Below are positions 23,860 through 31,718 of a stretch of 38,188 bases of DNA, in pieces (position 1 is the first letter of the stretch; every line of letters starts with the position of its first letter). The notes below the pieces were generated by a model, which saw only the letters and a program-made list of their open reading frames with translations, was not told where the DNA came from and did no database searches. Made by a program: the position numbers and the translations under genes. Source of the DNA: Dehalococcoidia bacterium (GTDB taxonomy: Bacteria > Chloroflexota > Dehalococcoidia > Lucifugimonadales > UBA3495); assembly GCA_022823505.1 (NCBI GenBank), contig JAJEIA010000056.1:1-38188 (forward strand), written 5' to 3'.

Positions 23860-24432
23860 TCATGCGGCGTCAGTTCGCGCCAGTTCCCCGTTGGTCAGCA
23901 GTTCGCGAACCTGTGGAGTCAGCAACCGTGCCCGCTCTTGCAAACCATCGTCAGTGAGGTTGCCGATCGGGTGCGCACACATTAGATACGGGAAATCCGG
24001 CACGCCCATCAGTCGGGTGTACGCGCGGGCCGTGTTGGCGAAAACAGTCGTGATAATGGTCGCTGCGGGGATTCCCTGCCGTTCCAAAGTAATTCCGTCG
24101 TGCAAACTGCCCGACGAGCATCCCCCTCAATCCCCGACACCGGCGATGACGAAATCCGAATTGCGGTGGAGGTCGGCCAGCACCTCGGGATGCGGCGGCA
24201 GCGATGAACTGTGCTTGCGGGCATAGAAGATGTCGGCAAACTCAAACTCCTCATCCAAGGCGTTCGCGATTGCCCAAAGGATCGCATCCGCGTTGGCCTT
24301 GGAATTATCCAACAGGCCGAGCCGCCCGCCGCGCAGATCGATGGGACGAGCCGCCATCACCAACGGAGTGTCGCCGGGATCAAAGCCGGTGGGATCGACC
24401 AATTGCAGGGCAGGTAGGTTTTGCGTTGCCAT
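23860..24432 (-). CDS. UGSC-family selenoprotein with in-frame UGA read as selenocysteine
   Basis: Two ORFs separated by one in-frame TGA (24127-24129) form a single 190-aa protein. The upstream 101 codons and the downstream 88 codons are in the same frame, with protein-like sequence up to and straight after the TGA. The TGA codon sits at position 102 in the motif U-G-G-C (102-105), which fits the UGSC (seleno)protein family, where a redox Sec or Cys precedes a Cys. Family-like segments are GLLDNSKANADAIL (39-52) and ERQGIPAATIITTVFANTARAYTRLMGVPDFPYL. A SECIS-like hairpin starts 10 nt after the TGA. The ATG at 24432 has GGAG about 6 nt upstream; the earlier frame to 24459 lacks one. It lies 30 nt after the partner gene. 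The exact reaction is unknown; a thiol/selenol redox role is inferred. Confidence 0.85.
24096..24129 (-). promoter_or_regulatory. UGA selenocysteine codon and bacterial SECIS element
   Basis: On the minus strand the UGA (24129-24127) is followed by a hairpin. Its outer stem is CGUCG/CGACG (24116-24112 with 24100-24096). A G-A mismatch separates it from an inner stem GCA/UGC, and the loop is GUU (24107-24105). The loop begins 19 nt after the UGA. A G at the start of the apical loop and a 16-37 nt distance are the published features of bacterial SECIS elements. Confidence 0.75.
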
Positions 24433-24462
24433 GAAAGCTCCTTTGTACGACCGTCCCAAGCG

Positions 24463-25500
24463 TCAGATAAAGCCGATTTCGGCGGGAACACCGTAGTAGT
24501 TCATAATCAGTTCGCTGTACATTCCGCTGTCCCCGCCGGCTTTGAAAATCAATATGTCGTCAGGACCCGCCACGCTCATCCGACGCGCCTCGTCATCGCC
24601 GGGCTGGACGGCGCCGGTCGCCATGCCGAGACGCTTCAACTGTCCGGCCGACCGCCAGGAACGCTCGTAGACATACTCCTGCATGTCGGTTCGGGTCCAG
24701 CCCTGCCGCTGCAACCGTTCAGAGTGCCAATGGCCAACGATCCATACCCATTTGATGTTCCGTCCGAAGTAGGCGGCCAGACCATGAGACGCCATGCCAT
24801 CGGCGATGGAATCCAACAGGCTCTCGGCGGTTGAGCCGTATCGGTTGCTGTGCATGGACGGGTCCTGGATCGTCGCCACGGTCACCGTGGACTGCTCGGC
24901 CGAAAAACCCTGGCTGACGTGGAAGGGCTCCCAGGGGCTGTTCTCCTCATCCTCGCCGAAGACCACGCCGAACTTGGTCAGGCTACCCATGCAGCCCCGG
25001 TCCAGCAAGCCGGGTCGTTGTTCGAATACGTTGATCAAAATCAGACGGAGCGCCCGGCCGATAGTTGAGTTGGCGCGATTGCCGGGACTGAACAGGTTGT
25101 CGGTGCAGTTCAGGTTGATCTCGCGCCGGATGGGGCCATTGACCGCGACCATCAAGCCGGTGGAGTTGGTGACCGCAGACACTTCGTGAATGCAATTGGG
25201 GTCGTGCTCGAACAGAACGCGCATGGTCGCCAGCACGACTGGAAAATAGGACGGCAGGCAGCCGGCCATCACGGCGTTGGCGGCGGCTTGTTCGGCGGTC
25301 AGCGCCCTGCGGCGTACCGGAACCTCTCCAAGCACGTGGCCCGGCTCCATTCCAACCGCTTCCAGCATCGCTTGCACGCGGTCGGCGGTGGGCGGAACTA
25401 CCGGCAAACCGTCTGTCCAGCCGCGCCGGTAGCACTCCTCGATGGCGTCCAGGGAATCGGGGACCGTATGTATGGTCGCCCGGGGCACTGCTTCGACCAC
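24463..25500 (-). CDS. Conserved hypothetical protein, probable partner of the UGSC selenoprotein
   Basis: I do not recognise a named domain in this 345-aa protein. It is soluble, with strongly conserved-looking blocks: WTDGLPVVPPTADRV (28-42), MAGCLPSYFPVVLATMRVL (78-96), VTNSTGLMVAVNGPIRREINLNC-type residues (110-132), FSPGNRANSTIGRALRLILINV (137-158) and RGCMGSLTKFGVVFGEDEENSPW (168-190). Cysteines at 81, 132 and 170 in these blocks could be redox active. The GTG start at 25500 has AGGAT 5 nt upstream. Its stop lies 30 nt before the selenoprotein ATG, and a promoter at 25552-25581 appears to serve both. The adjacency makes it a likely functional partner. Confidence 0.8.
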   Translation of the reverse strand: MVEAVPRATIHTVPDSLDAIEECYRRGWTDGLPVVPPTADRVQAMLEAVGMEPGHVLGEVPVRRRALTAEQAAANAVMAGCLPSYFPVVLATMRVLFEHDPNCIHEVSAVTNSTGLMVAVNGPIRREINLNCTDNLFSPGNRANSTIGRALRLILINVFEQRPGLLDRGCMGSLTKFGVVFGEDEENSPWEPFHVSQGFSAEQSTVTVATIQDPSMHSNRYGSTAESLLDSIADGMASHGLAAYFGRNIKWVWIVGHWHSERLQRQGWTRTDMQEYVYERSWRSAGQLKRLGMATGAVQPGDDEARRMSVAGPDDILIFKAGGDSGMYSELIMNYYGVPAEIGFI

Positions 25501-25551
25501 TCAAATCCTGCCTTGCCAATCCGCGCTTGCGGGATCGGCCTGTGATACAGC

Positions 25552-25581
25552 ATTCTAACAACGGCTGATGGACTATCTCAA
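25552..25581 (-). promoter_or_regulatory. Predicted promoter of the selenoprotein operon
   Basis: On the minus strand TTGAGA (25581-25576) is followed after 18 nt by TAGAAT (25557-25552). It lies at the very end of the DUF2071 gene and about 50 nt before the GTG of the partner gene. Confidence 0.5.
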
Positions 25582-26349
25582 CTTGGTCGGCCAGTGCACT
25601 CGTGACTCTGACCCCAAGGCCAACAGGGCTGAGGCCGGCGGGCCAGCCATGACTTCTGCGATCCGGGGTCCGAACCGGGTTTCCGCATCAATGTTCAATT
25701 CATGGTCAATGACAGGAACCAGCGACCAGGGCTCCCTGGAAATTCGGTACGCTCGAACCCGGCTTCCGGATGTGCCGTTGTAACCCCAGTACCGAGCAGT
25801 GACGAACTCTTCCAACGAGCCCGGCTCGGCGAGGTAGGCATCGCCGGAGGCGGTGATGCGCAACGCTGCGTCATGACTTCCATTTCGCCATTGGTATCGC
25901 AACCCCAACCGCCGCTGCCGGTCGACCGAGTCCTCCGACTCAACCTTGCAGGTCACTGGGGTAGTCAGCATCGGCTCCCGGAGAATCCTGCGGCCTGCGA
26001 ACGCCACGAACGGATTTGAAACCAATTGCCTGAGAAAAACGACGCCCCTCCGATCGCCATCCGCGGACGCAGGTTGCACGTAGAACCTCAGGTTCACCTC
26101 GGCGAAACGGCGCGGCAAAGCCGGCAACGTCAACAGGCGCAGGTTTTCCATGACCAGGCATACGAGACTGATGTACCCCTCGCCGGCCCAACGATCCAGA
26201 AGCATCCCGTCGGGCACCAGTGGAGCTAGGCGCTGGTCATCTATCGGCCACGACAGGATGGCCACGTTGCGCCAGCGGGCGGCGATCACGGCGGAGGTGG
26301 ACGGCCAGTCAGAGGATGGCGGCGGATCGGCAACATGGCGCGGGAACAC
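25573..26349 (-). CDS. DUF2071 (YqjF-like) family protein
   Basis: The 258-aa protein matches the DUF2071 family (acetoacetate-decarboxylase-like fold, function unknown). It shows the N-terminal WRNVAILSWPIDDQRLAPLVPDGM block, GEGYISLVCLVMENLRL, RRFAEVNLRFYV and RGVVFLRQLVSNPF. The only upstream start is a GTG at 26349 without a clear ribosome-binding site; the next ATG (about codon 48) would cut into the domain. It starts 21 nt after the translin-family gene and probably shares its transcript. Confidence 0.85.
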   Translation of the reverse strand: MFPRHVADPPPSSDWPSTSAVIAARWRNVAILSWPIDDQRLAPLVPDGMLLDRWAGEGYISLVCLVMENLRLLTLPALPRRFAEVNLRFYVQPASADGDRRGVVFLRQLVSNPFVAFAGRRILREPMLTTPVTCKVESEDSVDRQRRLGLRYQWRNGSHDAALRITASGDAYLAEPGSLEEFVTARYWGYNGTSGSRVRAYRISREPWSLVPVIDHELNIDAETRFGPRIAEVMAGPPASALLALGSESRVHWPTKLR

Positions 26350-26370
26350 CGTCCGCCGCCAGCAGGCCGG

Positions 26371-27003
26371 CTAGGTCAGTCCCTCGAGGCGCCGCTCGAG
26401 GCGCCGTTGTTGCAGGGAGATGGTCAGATCTCCGCGCGTGCGCTCCAGAACGCCCCGCATGGCGTCGGTGCTGTGGCGCAGGCCACCGGTGACCGCTTCC
26501 GGGAAATCGACGGTGACCAGGATGCCATAGATCTCGTCCATGAGCTCCATCAACTCCTCGCACCGGGAGGTATCGTCGCGCCGCAGGGCATCCAGGATGT
26601 AGCGGCGCAGCTCGCCGATCACCTCCGCCATGCCGTTGAGGTAGGCCGGCGGGTCCATGTCCAGCGACTCGGCATCCGGGATGTCAGCGCCGGAAATCAC
26701 CGCGAGCGTTATGTTGGCTTCGGTGAACTCCTTGCGCGCATCGGAAAGGAACCCGGCGTAGTAAATCTCTGGGTTGTCGATGCGGATGCTGCGCGTCTCT
26801 GCGAGGCGGCCCGCAGCCTCGGCGATCAGACGTCTCGCTTCGTCGAAATCGTTGCGGTGCACCGCTCGGATCGCGTTGGCCGAATTCCGGATCACCTGCC
26901 GGGACACACCCAGCGCCTGCTCCCGGGCCCGGTGCCGGGCCGTTAATTCTTCCACCGCCTGCGCAGAAAGCGCGGTCAGGTGCGGGCCGTAACGGGTGGG
27001 CAT
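26371..27003 (-). CDS. Translin-family protein (bacterial homologue)
   Basis: This 210-aa, almost wholly helical protein carries the translin family pattern: KEFTEANITLAVISG (91-105), YLNGMAEVIGELRRYIL (121-137), EELMELMDEIYGILVTVDFPEAV (149-171) and LRHSTDAMRGVLERTRGDLT (175-194). Eukaryotic translin and TRAX form the C3PO ribonuclease; archaeal homologues are known and bacterial ones are scarce. E92 and E95 have the spacing of the two catalytic glutamates of TRAX, so nuclease activity is possible. It starts 12 nt after thiE in an operon with fmdB and thiE upstream and a DUF2071 gene downstream. Confidence 0.85.
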   Translation of the reverse strand: MPTRYGPHLTALSAQAVEELTARHRAREQALGVSRQVIRNSANAIRAVHRNDFDEARRLIAEAAGRLAETRSIRIDNPEIYYAGFLSDARKEFTEANITLAVISGADIPDAESLDMDPPAYLNGMAEVIGELRRYILDALRRDDTSRCEELMELMDEIYGILVTVDFPEAVTGGLRHSTDAMRGVLERTRGDLTISLQQRRLERRLEGLT

Positions 27004-27015
27004 CGGGTGAGACCG

Positions 27016-27993
27016 CTAAATCCGCCCGCCGGCGGCGCGGATGGCCTCGGTCAGGGCTGCGGCCGCGGCTTCCGGTTCCGGCGCGCTCCCCACTGCCGCG
27101 GTGACGCAAATGGCATCTGCGCCGGCTTCGACCACCGGAGCCACGTTCTCCGCCGTGATCCCACCGATAGCCACCAGGGGCACGCTCGCGGCGGCACGGG
27201 CCTGCTTCAAGCGTTCCGGTCCCTGCGGTGCGCGAGTGACCTGCTTGGTCGTCGTGGTGTACATCGCGCCGAAGGCAACGTGGTCAGCTCCCATTTCCTG
27301 CGATTCGATTATCAGATCGATCTCGCGATTGGAACGGCCCAGGACCTGTCCCGGCGCCAGAATTTTCCTGGCTGCGGCTACGGGCAGATCGGTCTGGCCA
27401 ACGTGCAGCCCCACGTGGTGTGGGCCCAACGCCGCGGCCAGGTCGGCGTGATCGTTGATGATCAGCAGGGCGTCGTTGGCGGCGCACAGATCCAGCAGCG
27501 CCGCGCCCAGGGGCATCTGTTCACCCTTGTCCCGCAGTTTATCCCGGAGCTGCAGGATGCGGGCGCCACCGTTGATGGCAGCGCGCGCGATTTCAAGAGG
27601 ATCCCGGCCGCCCGTTACTTCCGGATCGATGATTACGTATAGGCCCCGTATGCGGTTCGCCTGATCGCGGCGCAACGCGGCGCCAATTCGCGCAACGGTG
27701 TCATCCAGGGCGCGACGCAACTGTAGCGCTTCGTCGGCGGGAACCCCCTGGGTTGTCTCCAGCACATCGAGCAAACCCCGGGCCGCGCCGGCCATCTCCA
27801 GTGCGGTATCTCGACTCTCGACGGCGATAAGCGCGGTGGATGCTCGGTCGGGGTCGCTGAGGCCGTCGCCCAGCCATCCAATTTCCCCTCGCATGAGACC
27901 CTCGGGAAGAGCGTCCGACGCCACAATGCCGTCCAGACACGCCACGAGCGCCGGCAGCAAGTCAGGTTGGGAACTGCGTTCCTGGTTTGTCAC
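27016..27993 (-). CDS. thiE: Thiamine-phosphate synthase ThiE with N-terminal helical extension
   Basis: Residues 115-325 form the TIM-barrel ThiE, which joins HMP-PP and thiazole phosphate. Visible segments are RGLYVIIDPE, GARILQLRDKLRDKGEQ, LLIINDHADLAAALGPHHVGLHVGQTD, GRSNREIDLI, GADHVAFGAMYTTTTKQ and VPLVAIGGITAENV. All of these are typical. The first 110 residues are an additional helical region (ARGLLDVLETTQG, LRRALDDTVARIGAALRR) that might be a degenerate ThiD2-like domain; I cannot prove that. The GTG start overlaps the stop of the fmdB gene upstream (GTGA), which indicates translational coupling. Confidence 0.93.
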   Translation of the reverse strand: MTNQERSSQPDLLPALVACLDGIVASDALPEGLMRGEIGWLGDGLSDPDRASTALIAVESRDTALEMAGAARGLLDVLETTQGVPADEALQLRRALDDTVARIGAALRRDQANRIRGLYVIIDPEVTGGRDPLEIARAAINGGARILQLRDKLRDKGEQMPLGAALLDLCAANDALLIINDHADLAAALGPHHVGLHVGQTDLPVAAARKILAPGQVLGRSNREIDLIIESQEMGADHVAFGAMYTTTTKQVTRAPQGPERLKQARAAASVPLVAIGGITAENVAPVVEAGADAICVTAAVGSAPEPEAAAAALTEAIRAAGGRI

Positions 27994-28325
27994 AAGTCCA
28001 ATCCTTTTGGCGTCTCCCCGCTGCGGGCGGAATCTATCGATTCGCGGACCGAGGCGGGCATGTCCACGCCGTGGCGAGCGAATGACTCCTCGACGTGCCG
28101 CCCGATGTTCCGAGGGTCGCTGTAGTAGTCCCGCGTGTTACTACCCATGGGATGGGCGTCATGGACTTCACCGGTGGTTTTGCCCATGGCAAAGGTGGAC
28201 ATTCGGCGCTCCACGTCTTCGCTTCCGCAGGCGTCGCACGCCGGCGCAATCGGAGAGTTGATCGAACGCACGAAGATCGAGGAAACCTGCCGGCACTGTT
28301 GGCAGCGGTACTCGTAGATCGGCAT
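27990..28325 (-). CDS. FmdB-family zinc ribbon protein 1
   Basis: The 111-aa protein has the FmdB N-terminus MPIYEYRC and a zinc ribbon with C8, C11, C30 and C33 (RCQQC, CDACG). The C-terminal two thirds are hydrophilic. The FmdB name comes from formamidase/amidase operons, but the molecular function is not settled. The 4-nt GTGA overlap with thiE suggests a shared transcript. It is a paralogue of the next gene upstream, 61 nt away. Confidence 0.88.
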   Translation of the reverse strand: MPIYEYRCQQCRQVSSIFVRSINSPIAPACDACGSEDVERRMSTFAMGKTTGEVHDAHPMGSNTRDYYSDPRNIGRHVEESFARHGVDMPASVRESIDSARSGETPKGLDL

Positions 28326-28386
28326 GATAGTGGTGGCGAACCGGCGCTGGGTCTGTTAAACGGCGTGAGGGCGAACCGATTGCGAC

Positions 28387-28704
28387 TCAGGGATCGGGAT
28401 GAGTGATCTCATGCCGGTGTTCGTGGAAATCCGGAGTGACCTGTCCGCCCATCGCCTCGCCCATGCGGCCCATGTGCTCGTCGATGCTGCCAATGTGACT
28501 GTTGTCCAGGTCCGCGGCGGCATTGTCGGGCATCCAGTTCAGGCTGTCTCCCCAGGAGCGATGGAACGAGAAACCGGAAACCAGGCGAGTCAGATCGGCG
28601 TCACCGCACCCGTTGCAGGTGATCGCCTCGGCCGGTGTCCAACTGAACACGAGGCGCGACTGACGAGCGCCACAAGCGTTGCATCGGTACTCGTAAACTG
28701 GCAT
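28387..28704 (-). CDS. FmdB-family zinc ribbon protein 2
   Basis: The 105-aa paralogue has MPVYEYRC and the same zinc ligands C8, C11, C30, C33 (RCNAC, CNGCG). It is followed by a His-rich C-terminus (FHEHRHE). There is no ribosome-binding site before the ATG, but a TACAAT at 28714-28719 sits only 10 nt upstream, so a leaderless mRNA is likely. It is the first gene of the run fmdB-fmdB-thiE-translin-DUF2071 and is divergent from polA. Confidence 0.88.
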   Translation of the reverse strand: MPVYEYRCNACGARQSRLVFSWTPAEAITCNGCGDADLTRLVSGFSFHRSWGDSLNWMPDNAAADLDNSHIGSIDEHMGRMGEAMGGQVTPDFHEHRHEITHPDP

Positions 28705-28713
28705 GACAGGCGC

Positions 28714-28719
28714 ATTGTA
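28714..28719 (-). promoter_or_regulatory. Candidate -10 box of fmdB 2, leaderless transcript
   Basis: Minus-strand TACAAT lies 10 nt before the ATG. The position of its -35 (around 28737-28742) falls inside the 20-bp palindrome at 28725-28744. Confidence 0.45.
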
Positions 28720-28724
28720 GCATA

Positions 28725-28744
28725 GGCCGGGAACGTTCCCGGCC
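28725..28744. promoter_or_regulatory. Perfect 20-bp palindrome between divergent fmdB and polA promoters
   Basis: GGCCGGGAACGTTCCCGGCC is a perfect inverted repeat with no spacer. It sits between the two outward -10 boxes (28714-28719 and 28756-28761) and covers the -35 position of both. That placement fits an operator for a dimeric repressor. The regulator is not encoded in view. Confidence 0.55.
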
Positions 28745-28755
28745 GCTGGCTCATG

Positions 28756-28761
28756 TATAAT
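28756..28761 (+). promoter_or_regulatory. Candidate -10 box of polA
   Basis: A perfect TATAAT lies 57 nt before the preferred polA start. There is no consensus -35 at 17 nt; that position lies in the palindrome at 28725-28744. Confidence 0.5.
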
Positions 28762-28818
28762 GCGGCAATCATCCGGGCCACTACCGGCGGCCGTTTTGTC
28801 CGCGCACGGAGCCCCAAC

Positions 28819-31608
28819 ATGTCCAGCGCCAACCAGATGTCAATGCCGATGACCTTCACCGCCGGCGATCAGGGGACTCCGCTGCTGCTGTTGATCGACG
28901 GGCACGCCATGGTGCATCGGTCTTTCCGGGCAATCAGCGCGAGCCGCAACCTCACCGTTTCGACGACCGGCGAAGATGTCACCGGAGTCTACGGGTTCGC
29001 CAGCGTTTTCATGCGCGCGCTGAACGAGTGGCAACCCAGCCACGTCGCCGTCGCCTTCGACACGCCGAGCCCGACTTTCCGGCACGAACGCTTTCCCCAA
29101 TACAAGGCGCAGCGCCCTCCGACGCCGCCCGAACTGCGGGGTCAGTTCGACCGTGTGAAGGAGTTGATGGCAACCTTCTCCGTGCCCATTTACGAATTGC
29201 CGGGCTACGAGGCCGACGATGTGATCGGGACCCTGTGCCGCCAGGCCGAGGCGGCTCACGTGCCCACCGTCATCCTCACGGGAGACCGGGACACCTTTCA
29301 GCTCATCTCGCCCCTGGTACGCGTTGACCTGGCGAGTAGCGAGCGGGATCGTCGCATCGTCGATGAAGAGGAACTGGCTGCCAGGTACGGCGGGTTGACC
29401 GCGGAACAGCAACCGGACTACAAAGCCCTGGTCGGTGACAAATCCGACAATATCCCCGGCGTGCCCGGTGTTGGGGACAAAACGGCCACCACCCTCCTGA
29501 GCAATTTCAGCACTCTCGAAGGCATTTACGAACACCTCGAAGAGATCACCCAAAAGCGCGTGCAAAATAATCTGGCGGCGAACCGGGAAGAAGCTTTCGA
29601 GTACCGCTTTTTGACGACCATAAATTGCGACGCGCCGACCAACCTGGATCTCGAAGCCTGCCGGTTCGGCGACTACGACCGTGCTGGCGTGGTCGCCCTG
29701 ATGACCGCGCTGGAATTCCACAGCATCGTCGGGCGCGTTCCCTCGCCGGACGCCCCGTGGGCCACCGCGTCGGAAAACGCCGGTCGACCCCCGGCCGCCG
29801 CGGAAACGGAGCAGCCAGCCGACTGCGATTACCGCATCGTCGACACGCGTCAGGGCCTCGACGCGATGATCGCCGCCATCCATGAGGCCGGTTCCTTCGC
29901 TTTCGACACCGAAGCCAGCGGCACCGACCCGATGTCGGCCGAGTTGGCTGGCCTGAGCTTCGCGGTCGACGGCGGCGTGGCCTGGTACGTGCCGGTGGGT
30001 CACCAATCCGGGCAGCAGTTGCCGCTGGACGAAGTTTTGGCGGCGGTGCGACCACTGTTCACCGCCGACGGCCTCAAGCGATCCGCGCATAACGCCAACT
30101 ACGATCTGACCCTGCTTAGCAACTACGGGGTTGACCCCTACCACGTGGTGGACCACGACACCATGATCGCCGCCCACCTGCTGGGCAACAACCGGTTGGG
30201 GTTGAAGCCGCTCGCCCTGTCGATCCTGGGCCGGGAAATGACCGAAATAACCGACCTGATTGGCAAGGGGGCCCGGCAGAAAACCTTCAACGAGGTCGAG
30301 ATCGGCGACGGAGCACCGTATGCCGCGGCCGATGCGGATTGTACGTTGCGCCTGCGCCGGCATTTCGAACCTCCCCTGGAGACCCAGGGGTTGGACGATC
30401 TCTTCGCCGACGTGGAACTCCCGCTGGTTCCGGTACTGGTCGAAATGCAGCGGGCGGGGGTGCGACTGGACGCCGGGATACTGCACGAGATGTCGCGCGA
30501 CCTGCACGAACAGCTCGAGCAGATTCAGGCCGAACTCTTCGAATCCATCGGGCACAGCGTCAACATCAACTCCCCGAAACAGCTCAGCGATCTCCTGTTT
30601 GGAGAGCTGGGTTTGCCCAAATCGCGGCGAACCCGGTCCGGGTTTTCCACCGACGCCAACGCGCTGGAAGCATTGAAGGGACTGCACCCGGCCGTGGACA
30701 AGATTCTCGATTACCGCCAGGTTTCCAAGCTGAAGTCCACCTACGTCGACGCCCTTCCCGAAATGGTCAATTCAGGCACGGGGCGGATCCACACCTCGTA
30801 TCACCAGACCGGTTCGGCCACGGGCCGGGTCAGCAGCAGCGACCCGAACCTCCAAAACATACCGGTGCGGACCGAATTGGGCCGCCAGGTGCGCCGCGCC
30901 TTCGTGGCTGACTCTGGCTGCCAGCTGCTATCTGCCGACTACTCGCAGATCGAGCTGCGGGTCTTGGCCCACATGTCTCAGGACCCGTCGTTGTTGGAAG
31001 CCTTCCGCCGGGGAGAAGACATCCACGCCGCGACAGCGAGCCAGATGTTCAACGTGCCGATCAACGATGTGGACGGCGAACAGCGCCGGATTGCCAAGGT
31101 CCTCAATTTCGGGGTGATCTACGGCCTCGGCCCGTTTGGCATTTCGCAACAGACGGGATTCAGCCGCGAAGAAGGGCGGCATTTCATCGAGACCTACCTG
31201 TCGCGCTACCCCGGCATCAACGGGTACCTGGAATCGGTGAAGGAACGGACCCGGAACGTGATGTACGCGGAGACCCTGCTGGGCCGCCGCCGGTATTTGC
31301 CGGACATCCAATCCACCAGTCACAACACCCGGGCCGCGGCGGAGCGAATGGCGATCAACATGCCGATCCAGGGAACGGCGGCCGACATCATGAAGATTGC
31401 CATGATCAACGTGCGCGCCCGAATGATCAACGAGCAGATGCGCTCCAGCATGATCCTGCAGGTGCACGACGAGCTGGTGTTCGAAGTGCCGGACGACGAA
31501 ATGGACGTGATGACCGAGCTGGTGTTGGACGAAATGCCGGCGGCTATGGACCTTGACGTCACGCTCAAGGTTGACGTCAAATCCGGCTACTCGTGGGGCG
31601 ACTTTTGA
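28819..31608 (+). CDS. polA: DNA polymerase I
   Basis: The 929-aa polymerase has all three activities visible. The N-terminal 5'-3' exonuclease begins LLLLIDGHAMVHRSFRA and includes GYEADDVIGT and GDKSDNIPGVPGVGDKTA. The 3'-5' proofreading domain keeps its metal ligands: D363 and E365 (DTE), D429 (NANYD), Y501 and D505 (YAAAD). The polymerase domain has motif A with D707 (DYSQIELR) and motif C with D884 (VHDELVFEVP). I chose the ATG at 28819 because GGAG lies 7 nt upstream. The frame to 28753 would put the -10 box inside the gene. Confidence 0.96.
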   Translation: MSSANQMSMPMTFTAGDQGTPLLLLIDGHAMVHRSFRAISASRNLTVSTTGEDVTGVYGFASVFMRALNEWQPSHVAVAFDTPSPTFRHERFPQYKAQRPPTPPELRGQFDRVKELMATFSVPIYELPGYEADDVIGTLCRQAEAAHVPTVILTGDRDTFQLISPLVRVDLASSERDRRIVDEEELAARYGGLTAEQQPDYKALVGDKSDNIPGVPGVGDKTATTLLSNFSTLEGIYEHLEEITQKRVQNNLAANREEAFEYRFLTTINCDAPTNLDLEACRFGDYDRAGVVALMTALEFHSIVGRVPSPDAPWATASENAGRPPAAAETEQPADCDYRIVDTRQGLDAMIAAIHEAGSFAFDTEASGTDPMSAELAGLSFAVDGGVAWYVPVGHQSGQQLPLDEVLAAVRPLFTADGLKRSAHNANYDLTLLSNYGVDPYHVVDHDTMIAAHLLGNNRLGLKPLALSILGREMTEITDLIGKGARQKTFNEVEIGDGAPYAAADADCTLRLRRHFEPPLETQGLDDLFADVELPLVPVLVEMQRAGVRLDAGILHEMSRDLHEQLEQIQAELFESIGHSVNINSPKQLSDLLFGELGLPKSRRTRSGFSTDANALEALKGLHPAVDKILDYRQVSKLKSTYVDALPEMVNSGTGRIHTSYHQTGSATGRVSSSDPNLQNIPVRTELGRQVRRAFVADSGCQLLSADYSQIELRVLAHMSQDPSLLEAFRRGEDIHAATASQMFNVPINDVDGEQRRIAKVLNFGVIYGLGPFGISQQTGFSREEGRHFIETYLSRYPGINGYLESVKERTRNVMYAETLLGRRRYLPDIQSTSHNTRAAAERMAINMPIQGTAADIMKIAMINVRARMINEQMRSSMILQVHDELVFEVPDDEMDVMTELVLDEMPAAMDLDVTLKVDVKSGYSWGDF

Positions 31609-31718
31609 TCCGCCTGAAATTGATTGGATAAGCAGCGGTACTGCCCTTCCGCGCCAGTCCCCATTTCCGGGCCTGTGCCTGCCGACTACGTATCGAACTA
31701 TCGAAGAGGTTTACTACC

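Noticed and set aside
23860-24459. Pseudogene or sequencing-error explanation for the TGA in the UGSC gene
   Set aside because: The frame is unbroken apart from the TGA, the motif position is that of Sec in the family, and a SECIS-like hairpin is in the correct place.
24463-24465. A second in-frame UGA that would join the 345-aa gene to the selenoprotein gene
   Set aside because: The frames do match, but the UGA is followed by a good ribosome-binding site and a new ATG within 33 nt, with no SECIS-like hairpin and no Cys-containing redox motif.
28840-30687. 615-aa open frame opposite polA
   Set aside because: Antisense shadow of the conserved polymerase gene, low-complexity translation.
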